Positions 17,991-25,246 of a stretch of 32,983 bases of DNA are shown here, in pieces. Made by a program: the position numbers and the translations under genes. Origin of the DNA: Bacillota bacterium (GTDB lineage: Bacteria; Bacillota; Clostridia; Lachnospirales; Lachnospiraceae). The DNA lies in contig JAEWPQ010000242.1 in the NCBI GenBank assembly GCA_023460575.1, positions 1-32,983 of the forward strand. The letters run 5' to 3'. Positions within the stretch are counted from its first letter, which is position 1. Every line of letters begins with the position of its first letter. The notes below the pieces were generated by a model, which saw only the letters and a program-made list of their open reading frames with translations, had not been told where the DNA came from and did no database searches.

Positions 17991-18366
17991 AAATAATAAT
18001 TTAATTCTATCTTCTTTAAATAAAACATGGATAATAGATTTAGACGGGACTATAGTTAAGCATAACGGATATAAAATAGATGGTAGGGATAGTTTTTTAC
18101 CTGGTGCGAAAGAGTTCCTGAAGAATATTTCTAAGGAAGATATGGTTATATTTGTAACTTCACGTACGAGACTAATAGAATATGAAACAGAACTTTTTCT
18201 TAAAGAAAATGGAATCCATTATAATAGTATAATATACAATGCGCCTTATGGTGAACGGATTTTAATAAATGATAAAAAACCAAGTGGATTGGATATGGCG
18301 CATTCATTAAATTTGGACAGAGACTCATCATTAAATATAAATATATTAATAGATGAAAGTTTATAA
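17983..18366 (+). CDS. HAD-superfamily phosphatase, small capsule-cluster type
   Basis: The product has 127 residues. The nucleophile motif is WIIDLDGTIVKHNG (D19 and D21). VIFVTSRTR is motif II, and RILINDKKPSGLD supplies the lysine and acidic residues of motifs III/IV. It has no cap domain, as in small C0-type HAD enzymes acting on sugar phosphates. Its start overlaps the isomerase by 8 bp (ATGAATGA). By analogy with GmhB it may remove the distal phosphate of a bisphosphate made by the kinase domain of the fused protein, so that the nucleotidyltransferase can act. That role is inference. The next gene follows after 50 bp. Confidence 0.75.
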   Translation: MNENNNLILSSLNKTWIIDLDGTIVKHNGYKIDGRDSFLPGAKEFLKNISKEDMVIFVTSRTRLIEYETELFLKENGIHYNSIIYNAPYGERILINDKKPSGLDMAHSLNLDRDSSLNINILIDESL

Positions 18367-18416
18367 AATTAAAATTATATTTGAATATGGCAAGATGGTG
18401 ACAAGAAAGGATAAAA

Positions 18417-18887
18417 ATGAAACTTGAGAATTCTATTTTCTGTAAAAAAGTAATTCAAATCCTTAAAGGGTGGAAGTTATGGCGATATTATATAAAAAAG
18501 TATAGTATTAAAGATAATATGGTATTAGTGTTAATGCCATCACAAGATAAGGATTTAAATAATTATGCATTACTTTACCTGGATCAGTTTATTAAAATGA
18601 AAAAATGTATATCTGCTATTGTATTAGTCACTAATGATGAAACGAAAGAATTAGTTTTTCAATTATCACGTAGTGTTGAAGATGTAGGTAAAATAGAGTT
18701 GAAAGATGCTCAGTGCTTAATGAACTTTTATTGTGCATCTAATCCTGATAAAAGATTGATTGTTATAGATATAGATAACATAGGTAATAGAAATATTGTT
18801 AATAGAATAATTAGTGTAAATAATACTACAAAAGAAGATTTAATTGTCTATGGTATATTCGGTTTAAAATCAAAAATTTTAGTTTAG
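18417..18887 (+). CDS. Unrecognised protein of the glycan operon
   Basis: I do not recognise this 156-residue protein. The ATG follows AAAGGA. The N-terminus is basic (CKKVIQILKGWKLWRYYIKK) and could lie against the membrane. The rest alternates beta and helical segments (NMVLVLMPSQDKDLNNYALL, CISAIVLVTNDETKEL, RLIVIDIDNIG, DLIVYGIFGLKSKIL), suggesting a Rossmann-like alpha/beta fold without an evident catalytic motif. No signal peptide is seen. It sits between the phosphatase and a GT9-like transferase whose own N-terminus has an added Rossmann-like region, so it might be a partner subunit or a separated domain of a glycosyltransferase. Coding character (AT-rich, Lys/Asn/Ile-rich, good ribosome site) supports a real gene. 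Confidence 0.6.
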   Translation: MKLENSIFCKKVIQILKGWKLWRYYIKKYSIKDNMVLVLMPSQDKDLNNYALLYLDQFIKMKKCISAIVLVTNDETKELVFQLSRSVEDVGKIELKDAQCLMNFYCASNPDKRLIVIDIDNIGNRNIVNRIISVNNTTKEDLIVYGIFGLKSKILV

Positions 18888-18929
18888 GATAGAAGGGAGA
18901 GTATACTATTAATAAATAGTGACAATATA

Positions 18930-20273
18930 ATGGATAAAAATAATATACATAAAATAGATAGAAAGTTAAATGAATTAATAAACAATGGTGTACTGGATAA
19001 TAAAAAAATATACATAACACCTGCTAACGATTACACTTTATATACTATAAGAAAACTTGCAGAAATGGGTTATAATACTCAGTTTGTATTAGACTCAAAA
19101 GAAAAATTACTAGGACAAAAGCTAAATAATATAGAAATAGTAAGTTTAGAAGAAGCATTAATTCCTTATAAAAAAAATAATTTAATATTATTAACAGATG
19201 CTTCAGATATTTATATGAGTAGAAAACTCGATTTATTAGAATATGAGTATAATAATATGAGATTCTGGTTAACTGAAAATGAAGTATCTAAAAAAGTTTT
19301 AATAAAAGAATTTATTAAAAAAAATATATATAAAAAACCGTTAAGAGATATATCAAAATTATATAAAGCAAAAAGTATTTATAATAGATTAAGTAAAATA
19401 AGTAATTATATTTATATATTTCCGTTTAAAAGTATAGGAGATATTTATATATTAGGATTATATAGGCAATCAGCAGCAGAAAAGTTTAATAAAGATTTTA
19501 CATTAGTTGTAGTTGGCGAAGTTTGTAAAAAAGTAGCACTAATAATGGGATTCAAGAAAGTAATATCTATTGATCAAAACTCAATGTATATATTGTGTAA
19601 GCTCAAATCTTTATTCAATAAAGAAGTATCAAATATGGAAGTGCTGCATTATGATTATTATCATACAAGTATTATTTTTAATGTCTTAGAGTACAATAAG
19701 ATAAATTTTAGTAAGTGTTATTCGAATGTTGTTTTTCAAGAAAAATTAAATACAAATTTTGTGTTGAGTTTTAAGAATGATAATAATATAGACCAATATT
19801 GTGTTGATAATAAAATTATAAAAGGAAAAACAGTAATATTGGCTCCTTATGCTAAATCGATTTTAGATATTTCTATAGTCTTTTGGGAAAATTTAGCATT
19901 AGATTTAATAGATAAAGGTTTTATTGTATTTACCAATTGTGGAAACGATCTGGAGTTACCAATAACAGGCACAGAGAAGATATGTTTTCCTTTAGAAACT
20001 GCACACTCAGTGGTTGAATATGCTGGTTACTTTATAGGTTTAAGAAGTGGGCTCTGCGATTTTATAAGTAACACAAAATGCTTGAAGGTAATTATCTATC
20101 CAAAGTGGAAAGGTATGAATTATAAACTAATTGATTTTTATAGTTTTAACGATATGCCTTATGCTAATAATATTGTTGAATATGAATGTGATTTAGTCCC
20201 TTACAAAATGGATGTTATAAATGTAGCAAATTTTATTTATAAAAACTCTGAGGTTAGATTATGCGAAAAATAA
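18930..20273 (+). CDS. GT9-like glycosyltransferase with N-terminal Rossmann-like extension
   Basis: Residues about 1-130 resemble a small nucleotide-binding alpha/beta domain (KKIYITPANDYTLYTIRKLA, YNTQFVLDSKEKLLGQKLNN, ILLTDASDIYMS). Residues about 160-447 repeat the GT9-like plan: IYIFPFKSIGDIYILGLYRQ, FTLVVVGEVCKKVALIMGF, VILAPYAKSILDIS, then FIGLRSGLCDFISNTKCLKV and IIYP. The IGD loop and RSG...D segment match the gene at 14916, so the two are paralogous in fold. A recognisable ribosome site is lacking immediately before ATG 18930; AGAAGGGAGAG lies 30 bp upstream, so translation may begin earlier at a rare codon such as ATA. The stop overlaps the next gene by 13 bp. Donor unknown. Confidence 0.6.
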   Translation: MDKNNIHKIDRKLNELINNGVLDNKKIYITPANDYTLYTIRKLAEMGYNTQFVLDSKEKLLGQKLNNIEIVSLEEALIPYKKNNLILLTDASDIYMSRKLDLLEYEYNNMRFWLTENEVSKKVLIKEFIKKNIYKKPLRDISKLYKAKSIYNRLSKISNYIYIFPFKSIGDIYILGLYRQSAAEKFNKDFTLVVVGEVCKKVALIMGFKKVISIDQNSMYILCKLKSLFNKEVSNMEVLHYDYYHTSIIFNVLEYNKINFSKCYSNVVFQEKLNTNFVLSFKNDNNIDQYCVDNKIIKGKTVILAPYAKSILDISIVFWENLALDLIDKGFIVFTNCGNDLELPITGTEKICFPLETAHSVVEYAGYFIGLRSGLCDFISNTKCLKVIIYPKWKGMNYKLIDFYSFNDMPYANNIVEYECDLVPYKMDVINVANFIYKNSEVRLCEK

Positions 20274-21364
20274 AAGTGAAAAGATATATTGAATTGGCTT
20301 ACTATTCGATATATAATTTTAAGGTTTTAACTAAAAGATATACCCTACGTAAATTTCATCCATCATTTTTAAATGAACTGATTGTTGGTCAAGATTTGTG
20401 TTTTAGTCCCAACAGGTTAAATTGTATAGAATTAGGGAAGAAAAACAAAGGGGTTACTGTAGTCATAATAAAACTATCAAAAGAGTGGATTCCTACTGCG
20501 GGTTTTTTTGCATTATTACATAAAACATTATGTGGTTTATATTTTGCAGATAGGTTGGGATTGTGCCCAGTTGTATTTAATTGGGACGGGTGTGCTTATG
20601 AGGAAGATAGTAAGGTAAATGATTCCAAGATTGTTTTTGAGTACTATTTTAATAGAGTATCAAACATAACCGTACAAGATTCGTTAAATAGCCAAAACGT
20701 TATTATTCCTACTGAGTTAAATTACGATATGGTTCTAAGGAAATATGATTCGGAATGGTTTAATCTATCTAATGATTATATAGAAGAAATTGGTAGAATA
20801 TATAGAAAATATATACATTTAAACGAATATACAAAAAATAAAATTAATCAAGATATTAAATCACTACTAAATAATAAAAAAACATTGGCTATACATTTTC
20901 GAGGCTCTGATTATAGGTTAAACACAGATGGTCATCCCATGTCTTTAGAAATTGAGGATTATTTTAAATATATTGATTATGCATTGAAGCAATACAGTTA
21001 TGAGCAGATATTTCTTGCGACTGATGATAGTAATGCGGTATTACAAATAAAAAACAAATATAACAATGTAGTATGTTATAACGATACTATGAGGACTGAT
21101 GGTGATGTCTCAGTTGCATTTTTGAAGAATGAAAGAGAAAATCATAAATTTCAATTAGGTTATGAAGTATTAAGGGATGCTTATACATTAGCTGACTGTG
21201 ATGCACTTATAGCTGGATATTCACAAGTAAGTGTATGTGCAAGAATTAATAAAGCTAGTCTAAATAAAAAATATGAGTATTGTAAAATTATAGATAAAGG
21301 TATTAACCATAATGATACGCACTGGACTGAAATATATAAAAAAGATATAATGAAGAGGATTTAG
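20261..21364 (+). CDS. Fucosyltransferase-like (GT23/GT11-type fold) glycosyltransferase
   Basis: The product has 367 residues. LAIHFRGSDYRLNTDGHPMS corresponds to the HxRxGD-type motif of alpha-fucosyltransferases. EQIFLATDDSNAVLQIKNKY carries the TDD motif, and LRDAYTLADCDALIAGYSQV followed by SVCARI matches the C-terminal donor-site segment. The N-terminal half (GGFFALLH-like AGFFALLHKTLCGLYFADRL) resembles bacterial members. Known relatives use GDP-fucose or related GDP-6-deoxyhexoses, which agrees with the reductase, manC and gmd genes downstream. GAGGTTAG precedes the ATG and overlaps the previous reading frame. A 150-bp gap follows, so a processing or promoter site could lie there, but I saw no clear one. 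Substrate inferred, fold fairly secure. Confidence 0.65.
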   Translation: MRKIKVKRYIELAYYSIYNFKVLTKRYTLRKFHPSFLNELIVGQDLCFSPNRLNCIELGKKNKGVTVVIIKLSKEWIPTAGFFALLHKTLCGLYFADRLGLCPVVFNWDGCAYEEDSKVNDSKIVFEYYFNRVSNITVQDSLNSQNVIIPTELNYDMVLRKYDSEWFNLSNDYIEEIGRIYRKYIHLNEYTKNKINQDIKSLLNNKKTLAIHFRGSDYRLNTDGHPMSLEIEDYFKYIDYALKQYSYEQIFLATDDSNAVLQIKNKYNNVVCYNDTMRTDGDVSVAFLKNERENHKFQLGYEVLRDAYTLADCDALIAGYSQVSVCARINKASLNKKYEYCKIIDKGINHNDTHWTEIYKKDIMKRI

Positions 21365-21514
21365 GAAAGTATTGTTGAATATTTACGCAAAATCTGATAA
21401 ATCTATTTTTCCCTTTGAAATATGAAAGAGCGGAGCGGAATTATAGTGAGGTTGTAAACAATTATTGAATTCAGAGTGAAATAGTTCATAAAAAAAGATT
21501 CGTGGAGGTGTAAA

Positions 21515-21874
21515 ATGTTAGTAACAAAACTGAATCATGATTTCAAGATAGAAAATCAAAAAGGATTTTTTATTCAATTAGTGCATTCTGGTTGGAGTCA
21601 AGTAAATGTATTGAAATCACCAAAAGGTTGTAACCGAGGTGGACACTATCATAAAATTAATAATGAAGCTTTCTATGTTATTGAGGGAAAAATTAAATTA
21701 CTTTTGGAAGTTGATGATAAAAAGGAAGTAAGTGAATTACAAGATGGTGATTTTTTTATGGTTAAACCATATCAGAAACATTTGTTTGAATTTTTAGAAA
21801 ATACTATTATGATTTCCATGTATGATATAGGTGTAGAAAATAATGACGGATCTATGGATATATATAACGATTAA
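21515..21874 (+). CDS. Cupin-fold protein (WxcM/FdtA-like or sugar isomerase)
   Basis: This single-domain cupin has 119 residues. The metal motif is GGHYHKINNEAFYVIEG (two His and one Glu in the G(X)5HXH(X)3-4E(X)6G pattern), and a second cupin box reads VKPYQKHLFEFLENTIMI. GGAGG lies nine bases upstream. It sits between a GDP-sugar-type glycosyltransferase and the SDR gene. Its RGGHYHK start recalls nucleotide-sugar 3,4-ketoisomerases of the FdtA/QdtA kind, which act on the 4-keto intermediates made by dehydratases such as Gmd. An isomerase or epimerase acting on the 4-keto GDP-sugar is thus plausible, but many capsular cupins are uncharacterised and the reaction cannot be assigned from sequence. 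Confidence 0.65.
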   Translation: MLVTKLNHDFKIENQKGFFIQLVHSGWSQVNVLKSPKGCNRGGHYHKINNEAFYVIEGKIKLLLEVDDKKEVSELQDGDFFMVKPYQKHLFEFLENTIMISMYDIGVENNDGSMDIYND

Positions 21875-21891
21875 TTTTAAGAGGTAAAATT

Positions 21892-22773
21892 ATGTATGTA
21901 GTGATTGGCGCGAATGGATTTATTGGATCTTATGTTGTAAAAAACATTTTAAATAAAACAAAAGAAAATATTTTGGCACTTGGTTGTAATATTACTGATT
22001 GGCACAATGAAAGAGTCACAATTCAGAATTGTGATATAACTAATCCAGAAGATGTTAAGAAAATAAATGACAAGCTTGTAATTGAAAAAGACTTAAAAGG
22101 TATTTTTTTAGCAGCATATCACCATCCAGATGCAGTAAAAAACAATCCAAGAATTGCATGGAATGTAAATATAACAGCTTTAGCATATTGCTTAAATGCT
22201 TGGCCTAGATTTAATAGCTTAATTTATGTTTCTACAGAAATGGTATATGGTGCATGTGATATTAATTACCGATTCAAAGAAGATGACAAAGTTGGACCAG
22301 TTAATTTGTATGGAAGGCATAAAGTTATTGCAGAAAGTATTGTTTTGGGTTATGGGTATAATGTTGTAAGGTTTCCATTTGTAATTGGTAGAAGTTTGTT
22401 GGCTGATAAATTTCATTTTTATGATGAAATTATAGAGAAAGTTAAATCTGGTCAGAACATGGAAATGTTTGTTGATTCATATAAGACTGCATTGGATTTT
22501 GACACTGCTACATCATTAGTTATTGATTTGTTAGAGAAATATAATGAAGATATACCATCAATATTGAATATAGCTGGTGATGATATACTATCAAAGTATG
22601 AAATAGGATTGAATATTATACAAAAAAATGGATTGGATACATCTAAAATTATACCCATTTATATGGAACACGACAATAAAATATTCACAGAGAAAAGGGC
22701 AAATTGCACTTTATTGGATAATTCGTTATTAAAGAAAACATTGAATATTTCATCAATAAAAATGAAATTTTAG
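21892..22773 (+). CDS. NAD(P)-dependent nucleotide-sugar epimerase/reductase (extended SDR)
   Basis: The product has 293 residues. MYVVIGANGFIGSYVV is the NAD(P)-binding glycine motif (GxxGxxG). LIYVSTEMVYG gives the catalytic Ser/Thr, and NLYGRHKVIAE gives the YxxxK pair. RFPFVIGRS follows. It resembles the RmlD/Rmd/GMER group that reduces the 4-keto group of nucleotide 6-deoxysugars. Gmd is the only 4,6-dehydratase visible in the window, so the likely substrate is GDP-4-keto-6-deoxymannose, giving GDP-6-deoxyhexose (for example D-rhamnose or L-fucose type). Stereochemistry cannot be predicted. GAGG precedes the start. The gene is 17 bp from the cupin gene and 9 bp from manC, so they are cotranscribed. 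Confidence 0.7.
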   Translation: MYVVIGANGFIGSYVVKNILNKTKENILALGCNITDWHNERVTIQNCDITNPEDVKKINDKLVIEKDLKGIFLAAYHHPDAVKNNPRIAWNVNITALAYCLNAWPRFNSLIYVSTEMVYGACDINYRFKEDDKVGPVNLYGRHKVIAESIVLGYGYNVVRFPFVIGRSLLADKFHFYDEIIEKVKSGQNMEMFVDSYKTALDFDTATSLVIDLLEKYNEDIPSILNIAGDDILSKYEIGLNIIQKNGLDTSKIIPIYMEHDNKIFTEKRANCTLLDNSLLKKTLNISSIKMKF

Positions 22774-22782
22774 GAGAAAAAA

Positions 22783-24138
22783 ATGTATATTGTATTATTA
22801 TCAGGAGGAGCAGGACTGCGTTTATGGCCATTATCAAATAGTTCACGATCAAAGCAATATATAAGAATAATTAATGATGAATTAAATTTAGAAACATGTT
22901 CTATGTTACAGCGTGTTTGGAAGCAATTAAAACATGCAAATTTAGCCCCCAAAAGTATAATTACTGCAAGTCAAGGACAAGTAGAAATTATTAATAGCCA
23001 ATTAGGTGAAGTTAACATTGCTATTGAACCAGAAAGAAGAGATACTTTTCCAGCTGTAGCATTATCATGTGCATATATTAAGGATTACTTAGGAGCTGAT
23101 GATAATGAATCAGTATGTTTTATACCAGTGGATCCATATACAGATTATTCATATTTCGAAACATTAAAGAAGCTTGAACAGGTATTAACTGAAACTGATG
23201 CAGATGTTGTATTAATGGGCGTAGTTCCCCACGAACCATCATCTAAATATGGTTATATAGTGCCAGAATTATACAAAGAATATGAAGGTTATCAAAAAGT
23301 AGACAGTTTCAAAGAGAAACCTACAGCTGCAGAGGCTGAAGAATTGATTGAAAAAAAAGCCTTATGGAATTGTGGTGTTTTTTGTACGAAAATTGGGAAA
23401 ATGCTAACTATAGCAAAAGAATTTAATATTGGTACTGAATATGATTCATTATATAAACATTATAACATTCTTCCAAAGATAAGCTTTGACTATAAAGTTT
23501 TGGAAAATTCGAATTCTTTATATGTGGTTCCTTTTAGTGGCTTATGGAAAGATCTTGGAACTTGGAACATATTATCAGAAGAAATGCAAAGACCTTATAT
23601 TGGAAATTGTGTAATGGATATAACATCTATTAACACACATATTATTAATGAATTAGATATTCCAGTTGTTGTGGTTGGTGCGCAAGATATGATGGTAGTT
23701 GCATCTTACGATGGTATATTAATCACAAGTAAAGAAAAATCTGATGGAATTAAGCAAATATTGGGAGATGTGAAACTTTCAACAAAATATGAGGAAAGAC
23801 GTTGGGGAGTATTGAAAACTTTAGATTTTTCACAAACAGAAGAAGGATTTACATTATTGAGAAAAATAGTAATGTTTGAAAACAAATCTTCTAGTTACCA
23901 TTATCATAATGAACGTGATGAGGTTTTAACAATTTTGGAAGGGCGAGGAGAGATAATTATAGAGGGAGTTAGTATATTATTAAATCAGGGTTCTTCAATA
24001 ACAATACCTCGCAATAAGAGGCATGCAGTAAGAGCATTTTGTGAAATGGAGTATTTAGAAACACATATAGGTAAGACATTTGGTGATGAGGATATTAATC
24101 GTCTTACTTTTGATTGGAATGAAATTAGAAATATATGA
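22783..24138 (+). CDS. manC: Mannose-1-phosphate guanylyltransferase / mannose-6-phosphate isomerase-type protein
   Basis: The product has 451 residues. The N-terminal nucleotidyltransferase begins VLLSGGAGLRLWPLSN with SKQYIRI, the form of the GGxGxRLWPLSR...PKQF signature. VCFIPVDPYTDYSYF, NCGVFC and GLWKDLGTWN are further GDP-mannose pyrophosphorylase landmarks. The C-terminus is a cupin of the type II mannose-6-phosphate isomerase family (YHYHNERDEVLTILEGRGE, RHAVRA). It makes GDP-mannose from mannose 1-phosphate and GTP. A ribosome site AGGAG precedes the start, which is the last gene of the continuous operon before the transposon remnant. Gmd on the other side uses its product. The signature is slightly divergent (AGLR for SGTR), but overall family placement is firm. 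Confidence 0.85.
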   Translation: MYIVLLSGGAGLRLWPLSNSSRSKQYIRIINDELNLETCSMLQRVWKQLKHANLAPKSIITASQGQVEIINSQLGEVNIAIEPERRDTFPAVALSCAYIKDYLGADDNESVCFIPVDPYTDYSYFETLKKLEQVLTETDADVVLMGVVPHEPSSKYGYIVPELYKEYEGYQKVDSFKEKPTAAEAEELIEKKALWNCGVFCTKIGKMLTIAKEFNIGTEYDSLYKHYNILPKISFDYKVLENSNSLYVVPFSGLWKDLGTWNILSEEMQRPYIGNCVMDITSINTHIINELDIPVVVVGAQDMMVVASYDGILITSKEKSDGIKQILGDVKLSTKYEERRWGVLKTLDFSQTEEGFTLLRKIVMFENKSSSYHYHNERDEVLTILEGRGEIIIEGVSILLNQGSSITIPRNKRHAVRAFCEMEYLETHIGKTFGDEDINRLTFDWNEIRNI

Positions 24139-24239
24139 GTGATAAAAGTGGGACTAGTGTGATATGTTAAATCTAATTATTATTTTATGAGTGAGAGAAT
24201 TTTAAATATATTATTAAAATAGAATATAAATATTAACTA

Positions 24240-24253
24240 AGTAAGATATTATA
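24240..24253 (+). repeat. Left copy of 14-bp direct repeat flanking a transposon remnant
   Basis: AGTAAGATATTATA occurs here and again, without mismatch, at 25214-25227. The two copies bracket the dead transposase region, as expected of a target-site duplication. Confidence 0.7.
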
Positions 24254-25213
24254 GGTAATTGCGAAACAAGTTCGCAATCTTGATTCCAGCTAAGGAAGAA
24301 ACTCTGCATCGCAGAATTTCAGAGCAAAAAGAAATGAGTGATTGATTTTGGCGGACTTTAACAAGCCATAGTGGCCTTATTAAGTTGATAAGCTTTAAGC
24401 AATCAAAGGTTTTAAACTGCGGATATATTCATGACGCTTTATTTTATCCGCAAGAACTACCATTATCAGCTGCGTAATACCTGCTAGGATTAAATCAGCA
24501 TGTAACGTTTTTGCATTTTGAGTTCGACGGCCAGCAAGACAGAGATTTTCTTTGATATGATTGATTTCTCGTTCAACTGCGGTTCGGACTTTGTAGGGAT
24601 GATCCCAGTCTTTTGTGCCCTTGAGGACGCCCGGATATGCAAGAAGGTTCTTTTCAGGATAAATATAAACCATTCTTCCGGAAATGGATGAGGTACAAGG
24701 GTGTTCACAATGACAAATGCGGCGATATTTTCCATCATCACTTTTATCCCATGTAGTTTTGGGGCAGATAAACTTTTGACGAGGTATACCATTTTTTAAA
24801 AATGCCGTGTTGTTCCCCTCTTTTTCAATAAGAGAGAAGGATCATGTGGACAGCAGGGAATACCGTTTTCATCAAGAAAAGATTCTGCATCGTTTAAAGT
24901 GGAACGCTTATTGAGTGGTATATAGGCATTGGAAAAAGACTTTCCCTTTCCAAAAGTATCATCAGTCAGAAGAGCTTTATAAACCGGAAGGGATAAACGC
25001 AGGCTTGTCATTATAAAATTTATCTTGACAATCTTGAAAAAAATCTGCCACAGAGAGCTGTTTATATGGTATAATGGGTAGCAGAATAACTCCTTTCCAG
25101 GTGGATAATGGTTTCTAGACAATTCTATTATACCATATCTGGTGAGGAATTATTTTATTTAATAACCAAAAACAACCCGATTTTATGTGGGTTTCGGCGT
25201 TTTACAAACGCCT
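24254..25213 (-). mobile_element. Decayed DDE-transposon between manC and gmd
   Basis: This 960-bp segment lies between two identical copies of AGTAAGATATTATA. It begins with a hairpin ATTGCGAA-ACAAG-TTCGCAAT (24258-24278) and ends with GGCGTTT-TAC-AAACGCC (25196-25212), preceded by a second weak stem AACCC...GGGTT (25174-25193). Both ends are thus small hairpins. A 12-bp inverted repeat, ATATGGTATAAT at 25064-25075 and its complement at 25127-25138, surrounds the transposase upstream region. Without the element the manC stop and gmd start would be about 134 bp apart, so the insertion split an operon. The transposase frame inside is broken. Confidence 0.65.
24395..25090 (-). pseudogene. Transposase remnant (DDE type, ISNCY/IS4-like), internally deleted and frameshifted
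   Basis: After GGAAAGGAG the frame starts with LLPIIPYKQLSVADFFQDCQ and DKFYNDKPAF, like the N-terminus of a clostridial DDE transposase. It then jumps to FGKGKSFSNAYIPLNKRSTL, CCPHDPSL, CPKTTWDKSDDGKYRRICHC with EHPCTSSISGRMVYIYPEKN, and ends RTAVEREINHIKENLCLAGR...LILAGITQLIMVVLADKI. Frame changes occur around 24790 and 24680, and a large central part (roughly 200 residues judged from usual length) is missing. The initiator appears as ATT or is lost. The exact IS family is uncertain, since I place it from general pattern only. Confidence 0.7.
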
Positions 25214-25227
25214 AGTAAGATATTATA
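25214..25227 (+). repeat. Right copy of 14-bp direct repeat flanking a transposon remnant
   Basis: This is an exact copy of the repeat at 24240-24253. It lies 19 bp before the gmd start codon, just ahead of the ribosome site GAGGAGAG. Confidence 0.7.
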
Positions 25228-25246
25228 TTATGAGGAGAGAATTAGC

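Noticed and set aside
25187..25246. N-terminal extension of gmd
   Set aside because: The extra residues are encoded by the transposon end and the flanking repeat; the family start MNKVALITG at 25247 has a good ribosome site.
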